Assembly: GCA_022701275.1 (NCBI GenBank)
Contig: CP031740.1
Location: 941,001-1,005,000 of the forward strand
From: Microcoleus vaginatus PCC 9802
GTDB taxonomy: Bacteria; Cyanobacteriota; Cyanobacteriia; Cyanobacteriales; Microcoleaceae
DNA: 64,000 bases
Direction: 5' to 3'
In this document: in pieces, positions 44,589-53,664 of the stretch
Layout: every line of letters starts with the position of its first letter
Numbering within the stretch: the stretch's first letter is position 1
The notes under the pieces: generated by a model
Seen by the model: only the letters and a program-made list of their open reading frames with translations
Database searches by the model: none
What the model was told of the DNA's origin: nothing
Translations under genes and position numbers: made by a program

Positions 44589-45167
44589 CTACATCGATCG
44601 CATAAAAGCATTCACCGCATCATATTGGTCGGCCATCCGCGAATAAAACTCGATTGATCGCAAATCCAACTCCGGCAACAATTCACTTTTACTCACCAAC
44701 TCATATCCCGTTGGACGCAAGCAATAAACCGAAATTACACCATCCTCCCAAAACCAAACCTCCTGCACTCCAACCCGACGATATATTTCCAGCGTATCAA
44801 TTCCACCACTCGTCACTGTCACCTCGATCGCCAAATCTGGAACTGACTTGCGCGTACCCAAACAGTAAGACTCATCTGGTTCCTTCCGTGCGCCCAATTC
44901 CTTCATCCCTATGGTTGTACTGCCGCGCCCGTAGAAACGAATATTTCTCATCCGCATATAAATTTCTAAAAGCTGGCCTAAAGTGTTTTTAGGTTCTTCG
45001 TGGGCCTCAGATAAAGGAGCCATAATTTCTAAACACCCATCCAAATAAGTTAAACGTGCCCCGGTTCCTGCCAAATCTGCATCCAACTTTTCCAGAGTCT
45101 CCCATGTCACGTTTGACAGGAAGGCCGCACCTGTACCCAATCCTGCTTTAGAAATTGCGACAACCAT
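44589..45167 (-). CDS. Uma2-family (DUF820) restriction-like protein
   Basis: The product has 192 residues. It follows the Uma2 pattern: LTYLDGCLEIMAPLSEAHE, then a PD-like EPDESYCLG, the Asp in VPDLAIEVTVTSGG (PD-x-ExE core) and EVWFWEDGVISVY. The family has the PD-(D/E)xK fold and is strongly expanded in cyanobacteria, with no proven function. Stand-alone. Confidence 0.9.
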   Translation of the reverse strand: MVVAISKAGLGTGAAFLSNVTWETLEKLDADLAGTGARLTYLDGCLEIMAPLSEAHEEPKNTLGQLLEIYMRMRNIRFYGRGSTTIGMKELGARKEPDESYCLGTRKSVPDLAIEVTVTSGGIDTLEIYRRVGVQEVWFWEDGVISVYCLRPTGYELVSKSELLPELDLRSIEFYSRMADQYDAVNAFMRSM

Positions 45168-45260
45168 CTGACTTACCTTTTACGATCGCTTTTCCATAAT
45201 ATATGACTTCAAAAATTTGGAGTCTATCGTCATACTAAATCCGGCTGTAATATTCTATTC

Positions 45261-45315
45261 TTTAGTCCGCGAAGGCGGACTTCGTTTGTGTAGTAGCGGT
45301 TTCAACCGCCGAGTC
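45261..45315. repeat. AGTCCGC...GCGGACT dispersed repeat, copy 2
   Basis: TTTAGTCCGCGAAGGCGGAC is followed by TTTGTGTAGTAGCGG and an inverted GCGGTTTCAACCGC. It is homologous to the element at 36110-36176. Confidence 0.75.
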
Positions 45316-45346
45316 TGATTGTTCCCAAAAATATTTTTCCCCAAAC

Positions 45347-45378
45347 AAAAAGCGCCCCTATTTCTAGGAGCGCTTTTT
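45347..45378 (-). terminator. rho-independent terminator of psbA copy 1
   Basis: Hairpin arms AGCGCTCCTA / TAGGGGCGCT lie on the minus strand with A/T runs on both sides, 20 bases after the stop. The same terminator, with the following TTTGGGGAAAA, follows psbA copy 2. Confidence 0.9.
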
Positions 45379-45397
45379 GTCAATCGATAGCTAAAAC

Positions 45398-46480
45398 TTA
45401 GCCATTGATAGAAGGAGCAACCAAAGCTACAGGAGTGGTAACACCTGCAGCCAAGTCGAGAGGGAAGTTGTGAGCATTGCGCTCGTGCATCACTTCCATA
45501 CCCAAGTTAGCGCGGTTGATGACATCAGCCCAAGTATTGATAACACGACCTTGAGAGTCGATAATCGATTGGTTGAAGTTGAAACCGTTCAAGTTGAAAG
45601 CCATTGTCGATATACCCAAAGCGGTAAACCAGATACCGACAACTGGCCATGCACCTAACAAGAAGTGCAAAGAACGGCTGTTGTTGAATGAAGCGTATTG
45701 GAAAATCAAACGACCGAAGTAGCCGTGGGCTGCAACGATGTTGTAGGTTTCTTCTTCTTGACCGAATTTGTAACCGTAGTTTTGCGATTCGGTTTCGGTT
45801 GTTTCACGAACCAAAGAAGAGGTAACTAAAGAACCGTGCATTGCGGAGAACAAAGAACCACCGAAGACACCAGCAACTCCCAACATGTGGAACGGGTGCA
45901 TCAGGATGTTGTGCTCTGCTTGGAACACGATCATGAAGTTGAATGTGCCGGAGATACCCAAAGGCATACCGTCAGAGAAAGAACCTTGTCCAATTGGGTA
46001 GATCAAGAATACTGCGGTGGCTGCTGCAACTGGTGCAGAGTAAGCGACGCAGATCCAAGGACGCATACCTAAGCGGTAGGACAATTCCCATTCACGACCC
46101 ATGTAGCAAAATACACCGATCAGGAAGTGGAAAATTACCAATTGGTAAGGGCCGCCGTTGTACAACCACTCATCGAGGGAAGCTGCTTCCCAGATTGGGT
46201 AGAAGTGTAAGCCGATGGCGTTGGATGAAGGAACAACTGCACCTGTGATGATGTTGTTACCGTACATCAAGGAACCTGCTACTGGTTCACGGATGCCGTC
46301 GATGTCCACTGGAGGGGCAGCGATGAAGGCGATGATGTAGCAGATGGTTGCGCTCAGGAGGGTGGGAATCATCAAGACGCCGAACCAACCTACATAAATG
46401 CGGTTGTCTGTGCTTGTGACCCACTCACAAAAGCGTTCCCAGACATTGGCGCTTTCGCGCTGTTGTAAGGTTGTTGTCAT
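45398..46480 (-). CDS. psbA: photosystem II D1 protein, copy 1
   Basis: The protein has 360 residues and five membrane helices. Mn-cluster and Tyr-Z ligands are in place: Tyr161, Asp170, Glu189, His190, His332, Asp342, Ala344. Residue 130 is Glu, the high-light-type D1. The C-terminal tail after Ala344 reads [16 protein letters not shown] and is removed by CtpA. The mature protein is identical to copy 2. The promoter is at 46530-46558. Confidence 0.99.
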   Translation of the reverse strand: MTTTLQQRESANVWERFCEWVTSTDNRIYVGWFGVLMIPTLLSATICYIIAFIAAPPVDIDGIREPVAGSLMYGNNIITGAVVPSSNAIGLHFYPIWEAASLDEWLYNGGPYQLVIFHFLIGVFCYMGREWELSYRLGMRPWICVAYSAPVAAATAVFLIYPIGQGSFSDGMPLGISGTFNFMIVFQAEHNILMHPFHMLGVAGVFGGSLFSAMHGSLVTSSLVRETTETESQNYGYKFGQEEETYNIVAAHGYFGRLIFQYASFNNSRSLHFLLGAWPVVGIWFTALGISTMAFNLNGFNFNQSIIDSQGRVINTWADVINRANLGMEVMHERNAHNFPLDLAAGVTTPVALVAPSING

Positions 46481-46529
46481 GGTTTTATGATTGCTTTATT
46501 TGGTTTTCAATGTTCGGATGATGTTTCTA

Positions 46530-46558
46530 TTATTAACGGTGTTGTTAAGGTTTGTAAA
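46530..46558 (-). promoter_or_regulatory. psbA copy 1 promoter
   Basis: TTTACA (-35) and TAATAA (-10) are spaced 17 bases apart on the minus strand. The TTTACAAACCTTA at the -35 end and the leader (GAACATTGAAAAC, AAATAAAGCAATCATAAA) are shared with copy 2. Confidence 0.75.
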
Positions 46559-46654
46559 GGGGTTGAGCGACAGTTAAACTGATGACTGCGATTAGGAAAG
46601 CTGATGAAAGGAGAGACAGGGGCGATCGCCACGGGTTTTGTTAAGAAAGTTGAG

Positions 46655-46775
46655 GGTTTTGCTTTCTGCGGGTCGGCTTGTGATATATTTCTCAAACCTG
46701 AAAGCGGGAAAGTCCGGTGCAATTCCGGCGCTGTGCCGCAACTGTGAAAGTCAGAATGCCGGTTTCGGGGGCGCT
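46655..46775 (+). ncRNA. cobalamin riboswitch
   Basis: The core reads GCGGGAAAGTCCGGTGCAAT, TCCGGCGCTGTGCCGC, AACTGTGAAAGTCAGAATGCC (46704-46760). This matches the B12 aptamer consensus (GGTGcaAxTCCxGCxCxGxCCCGCxACTGT and AGTCAGxAxxCC). The exact 5' edge is estimated. It lies directly upstream of cobG, so B12 is expected to switch off cobG-cobH-cobI. Confidence 0.88.
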
Positions 46776-46798
46776 TTGTGGGCGTTTACTTTTGGATT

Positions 46799-46815
46799 CC
46801 CTGCGTAGCACGGGG
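46799..46815 (+). promoter_or_regulatory. possible SD-masking hairpin of the riboswitch
   Basis: CCCTGC, loop GTA, GCA(c)GGG can pair, and its 3' arm overlaps the first G residues of the cobG SD (GGGGAGGAG, 46812-46820). This fits a translational expression platform. Confidence 0.5.
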
Positions 46816-46825
46816 AGGAGATTAT

Positions 46826-48295
46826 TTGTTAGCTTTGACTGATTTGCCGACTTGTCCGGGTTTATTTTATGGTTCCCAAGCCCGAGACGGAGTTTTATCG
46901 AGAATGCGGATTCCGGGGGGAATTTTAAACGCACAGCAGTGTTGGACGATCGCCGATTTGGCCGATCAATACAGTACCGGCTGTTTGCAAGTGACAAATC
47001 GGGCAAATTTGCAAATCCGAGAAGTGAACTCGGAAATAGCCCCGGAAGTCTGGAACCGCTTGCAGGAATTGGGGATAGCGTCTCGCCGCGTTGAAGTTGA
47101 CCCGATTCGCAATATAATGGCAAGTCCGACAGCAGGGATCGATCGCCAGCAGTTACTGGATACTCGCCCGCTAGTCAAAGCTTGGGATGATTACCTGCAA
47201 ACACATTCCGAGTTGTCGGAACTTTCGCCTAAGTTCAGTATTGGCTTCGACGGCGGGGAATCGGTTTCGATCCAGGCTTTACGCAACGATATTTTATTAG
47301 CTGCATTGGGTCGTTCAACCCAATCAGAAATCGTTTTTCGGCTGCGTTTAAGCGGCGATACAGAAATTTTAATCCAAGAATCGCAATGTATTTTAGTATT
47401 AGCAGCCCTCGCTAGCACCTATCTTGAATACACCAAAAATCGACCTCGAATTGATGGCAAAAAACCGCGTTTGCGTCACCTGCTGGCAGATTGGGGCGCT
47501 GAAAGTTATCTAGAAAGGGTACAGCAGGATTTACCATTTTTATGGCAATTCACATCTTCCACCTTTCCCAAAAACAGCCAAGATGCCTCATCTGAAAAAT
47601 CCTTCCCCCATCACCGACATCTCGGCATTCATCCTCAACGACAGTCCGGTTTCTCCTATATGGGAATTGCACTGCCTCTCGGTAGGCTAGAATCAAAGCA
47701 ACTGCGGAATTTGGCGAATTTAGCCCAAAATCTAGCCAGCGGTACCCTGAGACTTACGCCGTGGCAAAATCTGCTAATTTCTGATATCCCCAACTCCCAG
47801 CTTTTTGAGGTAAAACAGCAAGTCGCCGATTTGGGATTGCACTCGTCGGCGACTCGCCTAGATTCGTGCTTGGTGGCTTGTGCCGGCAGCAGTGGCTGTG
47901 CGTCGGCGGCGACAGATACTCAAAGTCACGCCCTAGCAATGGTGAGGGATTTAGCGCAAAAATTGACGATCGACCTGCCGATTAACATTCATTTCAGCGG
48001 TTGCCAAAAGTCCTGCGCCCAGCACCAGCCCATTGATATCACGCTGGTAGGAATTCAGATTGAGCGAGGAGACGAGACGATCGAAGGTTACGACATTTAT
48101 GCGGGTAGAAAAGATTTGCCCTTCGGACGACAAATTTTTCAGGCGGTGAGTCCGATCGAGATGCCCGATGCGATCGAGCGAATGTTGCGGGTGTATCAGC
48201 GGTTGCGAGAGCCTGGGGAGTCATTGGGTGAGTTTGTTGATCGGCAGGCGATCGACCAATTGCAGGAGTTGTTGAGCACCGAAAATTGGAATTGA
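46826..48295 (+). CDS. cobG: precorrin-3B synthase-like siroheme/Fe4S4 reductase
   Basis: The protein has 489 residues. I choose TTG 46826 because GGAGGAG stands five bases before it; a frame-open GTG at 46778 lies in the riboswitch tail. The start CPGLF and RIPGG match CobG. Two nitrite/sulfite-reductase-like halves are followed by the cluster cysteines ACAGSSGC and GCQKSC. CobG performs the O2-dependent ring-contraction step of aerobic B12 synthesis. It is followed by cobH and cobI. Confidence 0.85.
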   Translation: MLALTDLPTCPGLFYGSQARDGVLSRMRIPGGILNAQQCWTIADLADQYSTGCLQVTNRANLQIREVNSEIAPEVWNRLQELGIASRRVEVDPIRNIMASPTAGIDRQQLLDTRPLVKAWDDYLQTHSELSELSPKFSIGFDGGESVSIQALRNDILLAALGRSTQSEIVFRLRLSGDTEILIQESQCILVLAALASTYLEYTKNRPRIDGKKPRLRHLLADWGAESYLERVQQDLPFLWQFTSSTFPKNSQDASSEKSFPHHRHLGIHPQRQSGFSYMGIALPLGRLESKQLRNLANLAQNLASGTLRLTPWQNLLISDIPNSQLFEVKQQVADLGLHSSATRLDSCLVACAGSSGCASAATDTQSHALAMVRDLAQKLTIDLPINIHFSGCQKSCAQHQPIDITLVGIQIERGDETIEGYDIYAGRKDLPFGRQIFQAVSPIEMPDAIERMLRVYQRLREPGESLGEFVDRQAIDQLQELLSTENWN

Positions 48296-48449
48296 AAGTG
48301 AAAAAATATCCCATAAAAACAGACAAATTTTAAGCATTTCTCTTTCTATCTCTCTTGAGATTTCTTCCTTCGCGTCCTTCGCGCCTTCGCGGTTCATTCA
48401 AAAAATCTATTTCACAAATCCTACAAAATTCCCATAGCAGTTTTAAACA

Positions 48450-49079
48450 ATGATTGACTACATTCGAGACGGAACAGAAATCTACACCAAATCCTTCGCC
48501 ACAATTCGAGCCGAAGCAGATTTGTCAAGCTTGCCGCCCGATTTAGAATTGGTAGCCGTGCGACTAATTCACAGTTGCGGCATGACCGATATTGTTACAG
48601 ATTTAGCAGCTTCCCCCGGGGCCGCAACCTGCGGACGCCAAGCCCTCTCAGCAGGTGCGCCCATCCTGTGCGATGCCCGGATGGTGGCCGAAGGCATCAC
48701 TCGCAAACGGCTTCCCGCTGACAATCCGGTGATTTGCACCCTCTGGCATTCCGAGATCCCGGAGTTGGCACGGCAAATCGGAAATACTCGATCGGCCGCG
48801 GCCCTGGATTTATGGCTGGACAACTTGCAGGGTGCGGTTGTGGCCATCGGCAATGCCCCGACTGCTTTGTTCCGACTACTGGAAATGCTGGATGCCGGGG
48901 CACCCAAACCGGCTTTAATTCTGGGTTTCCCGGTAGGATTTGTGGGGGCCGCCGAATCCAAAGCCGAACTGGCCGCCAACAGTCGGGGAGTGCCATTTAT
49001 TACGTTGCACGGGCGGCGCGGTGGCAGTGCAATGGCAACGGCGGCCGTGAATGCGTTAGCGAAAAAGGATGAATTATGA
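48450..49079 (+). CDS. cobH: precorrin-8X methylmutase
   Basis: The protein has 209 residues. Typical family motifs are RLIHSCGMTDI (catalytic His), ILCDARMVAEGI, IGNAPTALFRLLEML, GFPVGFVGAAESKAEL and the tail RGGSAMATAAVNAL. It moves the C11 methyl to C12 to give hydrogenobyrinate. Its stop overlaps the next start by four bases (ATGA), which couples it to cobI. Confidence 0.96.
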   Translation: MIDYIRDGTEIYTKSFATIRAEADLSSLPPDLELVAVRLIHSCGMTDIVTDLAASPGAATCGRQALSAGAPILCDARMVAEGITRKRLPADNPVICTLWHSEIPELARQIGNTRSAAALDLWLDNLQGAVVAIGNAPTALFRLLEMLDAGAPKPALILGFPVGFVGAAESKAELAANSRGVPFITLHGRRGGSAMATAAVNALAKKDEL

Positions 49080-49786
49080 CTAAGGCGAATGGTAAATTGT
49101 ACGGTTTGGGTATTGGCCCTGGCGATCCAGAGTTGATTACTTTGAAAGCTTATCGGATTTTGCAATCGGTGCCGGTGATTGCCTATCCGGCGATGGAAAA
49201 TGGTAAGGTGCTGGCGCGGGCGATCGTCGCAGATTATCTGCGCCCGGAGCAAATTGAGATTCCGATGCCGTTGCCTTTTAGTCCGACGCGATCGTCTCAA
49301 CCTTATTATGATATTGCTGCCGAGAAAATTGCGGCACATCTGAGCGAGGGGCGGGATGTGGCGGTGCTATGTGAGGGCGAACCTTTTCTCTACGGTTCGT
49401 TTATGTATCTATTCAACCGTTTGTCGGGGACATTTACCACTGAAGTTGTGCCGGGAATTTCTTCGACAATGGCGAGTGCGGCTGCGTTGGGAGTGCCGCT
49501 GACTTATCGTAACGATGTGTTAAGTATTATGCCTGCGACGCTGGATGCTGAGGTTTTGCGCGATCGACTGGCGGTTGTTGATGCTGCTGTGATTATTAAG
49601 CTGGGCCGGCATTTTGCGAAAGTCCGGGAGGTACTGATTGAGTTGGGACAGTTCGATCGAGCACTGTATATAGAACGCGCAACTATGCCGAATCAGCGAA
49701 TTCGGGCGATCGCAGATGTCGAACCCGCTGAAGTTCCCTATTGGGCTCTCATTATGATACCTAGCCAGCAAAAGTCTGTATCTTAA
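49076..49786 (+). CDS. cobI: precorrin-2 C20-methyltransferase
   Basis: The protein has 236 residues, a SAM-dependent tetrapyrrole methylase: GLGIGPGDPELITLKAYRIL (SAM loop 1), LCEGEPFLYGSF (loop 2) and VVPGISSTMASAAALGVPL. It produces precorrin-3A, the substrate of CobG, so cobG-H-I cover neighbouring early steps. It overlaps cobH by four bases. Confidence 0.96.
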   Translation: MTKANGKLYGLGIGPGDPELITLKAYRILQSVPVIAYPAMENGKVLARAIVADYLRPEQIEIPMPLPFSPTRSSQPYYDIAAEKIAAHLSEGRDVAVLCEGEPFLYGSFMYLFNRLSGTFTTEVVPGISSTMASAAALGVPLTYRNDVLSIMPATLDAEVLRDRLAVVDAAVIIKLGRHFAKVREVLIELGQFDRALYIERATMPNQRIRAIADVEPAEVPYWALIMIPSQQKSVS

Positions 49787-49920
49787 TATTTCCATGCCTG
49801 AAGGCGACGCGCTTCCAGGCTTTACCTACTTTTTTGTGCATTCTTACCTCTTTATCCAGTTTTCTGCGAATTGATAAGTTAACCTTATAACTTCTATCAG
49901 TTAATCTGTTGTTAAAATAC

Positions 49921-49949
49921 TTTACAAACCTTAGAATATGCTTTATGTT
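49921..49949 (+). promoter_or_regulatory. psbA copy 2 promoter
   Basis: TTTACA and TATGTT lie 17 bases apart, with the same AAACCTTA after -35 as copy 1. The -10 differs (TATGTT here, TAATAA in copy 1), so strength or sigma factor may differ. Confidence 0.7.
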
Positions 49950-50014
49950 TATTTACATGGCGGAACACAAAGCCGTCACGAACATTGAAAACAAAATAAA
50001 GCAATCATAAACAA

Positions 50015-51097
50015 ATGACAACAACCTTACAGCAGCGCGAAAGCGCCAATGTCTGGGAACGCTTTTGTGAGTGGGTCACAAGCACAGACAACCGCATTTA
50101 TGTAGGTTGGTTCGGCGTCTTGATGATTCCTACCCTCCTGAGCGCCACCATCTGCTACATCATCGCCTTCATCGCTGCCCCTCCAGTGGACATCGACGGC
50201 ATCCGTGAACCAGTAGCAGGTTCCTTGATGTACGGTAACAACATCATCACAGGTGCAGTTGTTCCTTCATCTAACGCAATTGGTCTTCACTTCTACCCAA
50301 TCTGGGAAGCAGCTTCCCTTGATGAGTGGTTGTACAACGGCGGCCCTTACCAATTGGTAATTTTCCACTTCCTGATCGGTGTATTTTGCTACATGGGTCG
50401 TGAATGGGAACTGTCCTACCGCTTAGGTATGCGTCCTTGGATCTGCGTCGCTTACTCTGCACCAGTTGCAGCAGCCACCGCAGTATTCTTGATCTACCCA
50501 ATTGGTCAAGGTTCGTTCTCCGACGGTATGCCTTTGGGTATCTCCGGCACATTCAACTTCATGATCGTGTTCCAAGCAGAGCACAACATCCTGATGCACC
50601 CGTTCCACATGTTGGGAGTTGCTGGTGTCTTCGGTGGTTCTTTGTTCTCCGCCATGCACGGTTCTCTCGTTACTTCTTCCTTGGTTCGTGAAACAACCGA
50701 AACCGAATCGCAAAACTACGGTTACAAATTCGGTCAAGAAGAAGAAACCTACAACATCGTTGCAGCCCACGGCTACTTCGGTCGTTTGATTTTCCAATAC
50801 GCTTCATTCAACAACAGCCGTTCTTTGCACTTCTTGTTAGGTGCATGGCCAGTAGTCGGCATCTGGTTTACCGCTTTGGGTATCTCCACGATGGCTTTCA
50901 ACTTGAACGGTTTCAACTTCAACCAATCGATTATCGACTCGCAAGGTCGCGTTATCAATACTTGGGCTGATGTGATCAACCGCGCTAACTTGGGTATGGA
51001 AGTAATGCACGAGCGCAATGCTCACAACTTCCCTCTCGACTTGGCTGCTAGCGAAGTCAGCCCAGTAGCAATGGTTGCTCCTTCTATCAACGGCTAA
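50015..51097 (+). CDS. psbA: photosystem II D1 protein, copy 2
   Basis: The protein has 360 residues and matches copy 1 residue for residue up to position 345, including Glu130 and all Mn ligands. Positions 346-349 and 353 differ: the tail is [16 protein letters not shown]. All changes therefore lie in the segment removed after Ala344. The DNA differs by scattered silent changes and more at the 3' end. It is divergent from copy 1 with about 3.5 kb between the starts. Confidence 0.99.
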   Translation: MTTTLQQRESANVWERFCEWVTSTDNRIYVGWFGVLMIPTLLSATICYIIAFIAAPPVDIDGIREPVAGSLMYGNNIITGAVVPSSNAIGLHFYPIWEAASLDEWLYNGGPYQLVIFHFLIGVFCYMGREWELSYRLGMRPWICVAYSAPVAAATAVFLIYPIGQGSFSDGMPLGISGTFNFMIVFQAEHNILMHPFHMLGVAGVFGGSLFSAMHGSLVTSSLVRETTETESQNYGYKFGQEEETYNIVAAHGYFGRLIFQYASFNNSRSLHFLLGAWPVVGIWFTALGISTMAFNLNGFNFNQSIIDSQGRVINTWADVINRANLGMEVMHERNAHNFPLDLAASEVSPVAMVAPSING

Positions 51098-51116
51098 GTT
51101 TTAGTTTTTGATTAAC

Positions 51117-51148
51117 AAAAAGCGCTCCTAGAAATAGGGGCGCTTTTT
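51117..51148 (+). terminator. rho-independent terminator of psbA copy 2
   Basis: AAAAAGCGCTCCTA and TAGGGGCGCTTTTTG form a hairpin. It is the same as the copy 1 terminator, 20 bases after the stop. Confidence 0.9.
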
Positions 51149-51247
51149 GTTTGGGGAAAATATTTTTCAGACAGTCATGGACGCATGGCTCCGCCGACGA
51201 AGACACCGCAACTACAAAAATAAACAGTTCGCGATCGCACTCCTATT

Positions 51248-51314
51248 AAAGAAACCGGCTTTTTTACCGAATCTACGCGCTGCAACCCATCTTTTCCTAA
51301 AAAACCCGGTTTCT
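51248..51314. repeat. AAACCGGGTTT inverted-repeat element
   Basis: AAGAAACCGGCTTTTTTA and AAAAAACCCGGTTTCT flank a middle that includes CGAATCTACGC. It lies between psbA copy 2 and the acetyltransferase. Confidence 0.75.
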
Positions 51315-51383
51315 GACCACCCGTGCGTCCTGGACTAATATTGATAGGTGCGATCGCCCTTTAATCCAACATAAATAATCCCC

Positions 51384-51881
51384 ATGATATTTGAAACAGA
51401 GAGATTAGTTTTGAAACCGATTGTGGAGAGCGACCTCAACAAGCTTCATAGAATTTTTATCGATGCCTATGTGAGGAGATATCTGTGCGACGGCGAAATC
51501 TGGTCGCTAGAAAAGGTTGAAGAAATGCTTGCCGAAAATAAAAAGCTGTTTGCCCAAAAGCAATTCGGTATGTGGTTTATCGAAACTAAGAGCGATCGAG
51601 AAACTATTGGATTTGTTGGTTTGTGGTATTTTTTTGAAGAAGCACAGCCCCAGTTAGTTTACGCACTGCTGCCGAAAGCACTTAAAAAAGGTTACGCTAC
51701 TGAAGCATCAACCAAAATATTGGATTATGGTTTTGATGAACTTGGCTTTAACTATCTTGTCGCAAGTTGCGATCGCCCAAACATTGAGTCGCAAAAAGTC
51801 GCAGAAAGACTCGGAATGAAACAAGTAGAAGAAAGAATTATGAATGGAAATCCCATATTATTCTTTAGAATCGATAAGTAG
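51384..51881 (+). CDS. GNAT-family N-acetyltransferase
   Basis: The product has 165 residues and resembles RimJ/RimL: ETERLVLKPIVESDLNKL, then TIGFVGLWYF, then LLPKALKKGYATEASTKIL (acetyl-CoA loop) and ASCDRPNIESQKVAERLGM. It transfers acetyl to an amine (ribosomal protein N-terminus or small molecule). It stands between psbA and cobL and is probably unrelated to both. Confidence 0.92.
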   Translation: MIFETERLVLKPIVESDLNKLHRIFIDAYVRRYLCDGEIWSLEKVEEMLAENKKLFAQKQFGMWFIETKSDRETIGFVGLWYFFEEAQPQLVYALLPKALKKGYATEASTKILDYGFDELGFNYLVASCDRPNIESQKVAERLGMKQVEERIMNGNPILFFRIDK

Positions 51882-51901
51882 TAATTAGCAGTAAGGGCGC
51901 A

Positions 51902-53110
51902 ATGCACAAATGGCTTTCGGTGGTGGGGATTGGCGAAGATGGACTTTCGGGACTCGGCCCGATCGCCTCTACCCTCCTCTCTCGATCTCAAATCGTTGTT
52001 GGTGGCGCCCGTCACCTAGCAATGCTACCAACCGACGACACCCGCGAAAAATGGGTTTGGGCATCGCCTTTGCAAGCAACAGTTGACGACATCCTCCGTC
52101 GCCGGGGACAGTCTGTGTGCGTGCTAGCAAGCGGCGATCCGATGTGTCACGGAATTGGGGTAACACTGTCGCGCCAGATTCCCATTTCGGAAATGACTGT
52201 GATTCCGGCTGTATCGGCTTTTAGTCTTGCTTGCGCCCGTTTGGGTTGGCCACTGGCCCAAGTTGAGACTTTCAGTTTGACAAATCGCCCGATCGCATCG
52301 ATCGCCCTTGCTTTGTCCCCCGGCGCGCGCCTGCTGGTGTTGAGTGCTGACAGGCACACCCCTAGTCTTGTGGCAGCAATGTTAACACAGCGGGGGTTTG
52401 GCAGCAGTTTGATGACCGTGTTCGAGCGGATGGGATCGGAATCGGAACGGCGGATCGAGCGGGTAGCAGCAGCCTGGAATGAATCGGATTTGGCGGATTT
52501 GAACACGATCGCAATTGCAGTTGCAGCCGATCGCGAAACTGTGATTTTTCCTCGTACCTCGGGTTTGCCGGATGCTGCTTATCGCCACGACGGACAACTT
52601 ACCAAGCGGGAGGTTAGAGCCGTTACTCTGTCAACGTTAGCTCCGATTCCCGGAGAGTTACTTTGGGATGTGGGGGCGGGCTGCGGGTCGATCGGGATCG
52701 AATGGATGCGGAGTCATCCTCGGTGCAGGGCGATCGCGATCGAACGCGATCCGACTCGATTGCAATACATCGCCGAAAATGCCTCGACTTTGGGCGTTCC
52801 CGAACTCGAAATCGTTGCGGGAGAAGCGCCGGAAGCCCTGACAAATTTGCCTCAACCGAATGCTATTTTCATCGGCGGCGGTGTCACCGCAGAAGCTGTG
52901 CTGGAAACTTGCTGGAATGCTTTAGGTGAAGGCGGCCGATTAGTTGTTAATGCGGTGACAGTTGAGAGCGAGTTTAAAGTTTTGCAATGGCACGATCGTT
53001 ATGGTGGGGAACTCATTAGAATTGGCATTCAGCGAGTAGGGGCGATCGGCTCTTTTCAGGGTTGGAAACCGTTTGCACCCGTGACGCAGTGGGCCGTAGT
53101 TAAAATCTAA
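51902..53110 (+). CDS. cobL: precorrin-6Y C5,15-methyltransferase (CbiE-CbiT fusion)
   Basis: The protein has 402 residues. The CbiE-type methylase half (about 1-210) has SVVGIGEDGLSGL and LASGDPMCHGIG. The CbiT half (about 210-400) has the Rossmann SAM site LLWDVGAGCGSIGIEWMR. It methylates C5 and C15 and decarboxylates the C12 acetate. It follows the acetyltransferase by 20 bases and is separated from cobI by psbA copy 2. Confidence 0.96.
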   Translation: MHKWLSVVGIGEDGLSGLGPIASTLLSRSQIVVGGARHLAMLPTDDTREKWVWASPLQATVDDILRRRGQSVCVLASGDPMCHGIGVTLSRQIPISEMTVIPAVSAFSLACARLGWPLAQVETFSLTNRPIASIALALSPGARLLVLSADRHTPSLVAAMLTQRGFGSSLMTVFERMGSESERRIERVAAAWNESDLADLNTIAIAVAADRETVIFPRTSGLPDAAYRHDGQLTKREVRAVTLSTLAPIPGELLWDVGAGCGSIGIEWMRSHPRCRAIAIERDPTRLQYIAENASTLGVPELEIVAGEAPEALTNLPQPNAIFIGGGVTAEAVLETCWNALGEGGRLVVNAVTVESEFKVLQWHDRYGGELIRIGIQRVGAIGSFQGWKPFAPVTQWAVVKI

Positions 53111-53259
53111 AAATATAATAAAAACGAGATTCTACATCAAGAATATTATCCCGCAATTGCGATAAAATTGTATGTCACCGTACCCCGAGCCGTCGGAGGC
53201 CAGAGTCAGGACATTAGCAGTCATCTAAAATAATCCCCGATCTTCTATTTATAAATACT

Positions 53260-53664
53260 TTGGCGAGATTTGAGTTCATAGTAGATGGCCCACCAGTATC
53301 ACAACAAGCTCGCAGGCGAGATCGTCTTAAAGCTTGGAAAATGACGGTTAGGCAAGAGGCTGAAAAATAGTGGTCTTCAGAGCAAAAAACAGCTACGGGG
53401 CTCGTTATGCTCCAGATAACTTATTTCTACGATTCTGTTAAAATTGATGTGGACAACATAGTAAAGCCAATTCAAGATGCAATTATTGGCCTAGCCTACG
53501 TGGATGACGATCAAGTAACCGATGTTCTAGTCCGGAAGAGGAATTTATCGGGTAACTTTACAGTAGAAAATATGACCTCGACCCTAGCGGAAGGATTTGC
53601 TCGTGGCAATGAATTCTTGCACATTGTCGTAATTGATGATCCTGACCAAGAGGTACTGACATGA
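53260..53664 (+). pseudogene. RusA-like Holliday-junction resolvase gene with in-frame TAG
   Basis: From TTG 53260 the frame reads ARFEFIVDGPPVSQQARRRD, then VRQEAEK, TAG (53368-53370), WSSEQ, and continues open with ITYFYD, then KIDVDNIVKPIQDAIIGLAYVDDDQVTDVLVRKRN to 53664. The Asp-rich DVDNIVKPIQDA and YVDDDQV are the RusA active-site pattern. The family is about 130 residues, and this gives 134 codons with one stop. The gene end overlaps the next ATG by four bases. Confidence 0.75.

Noticed and set aside
45836-46248. Frames antisense to psbA (also at 50271-50797)
   Set aside because: Same shadow in both psbA copies; highly biased composition without SD.
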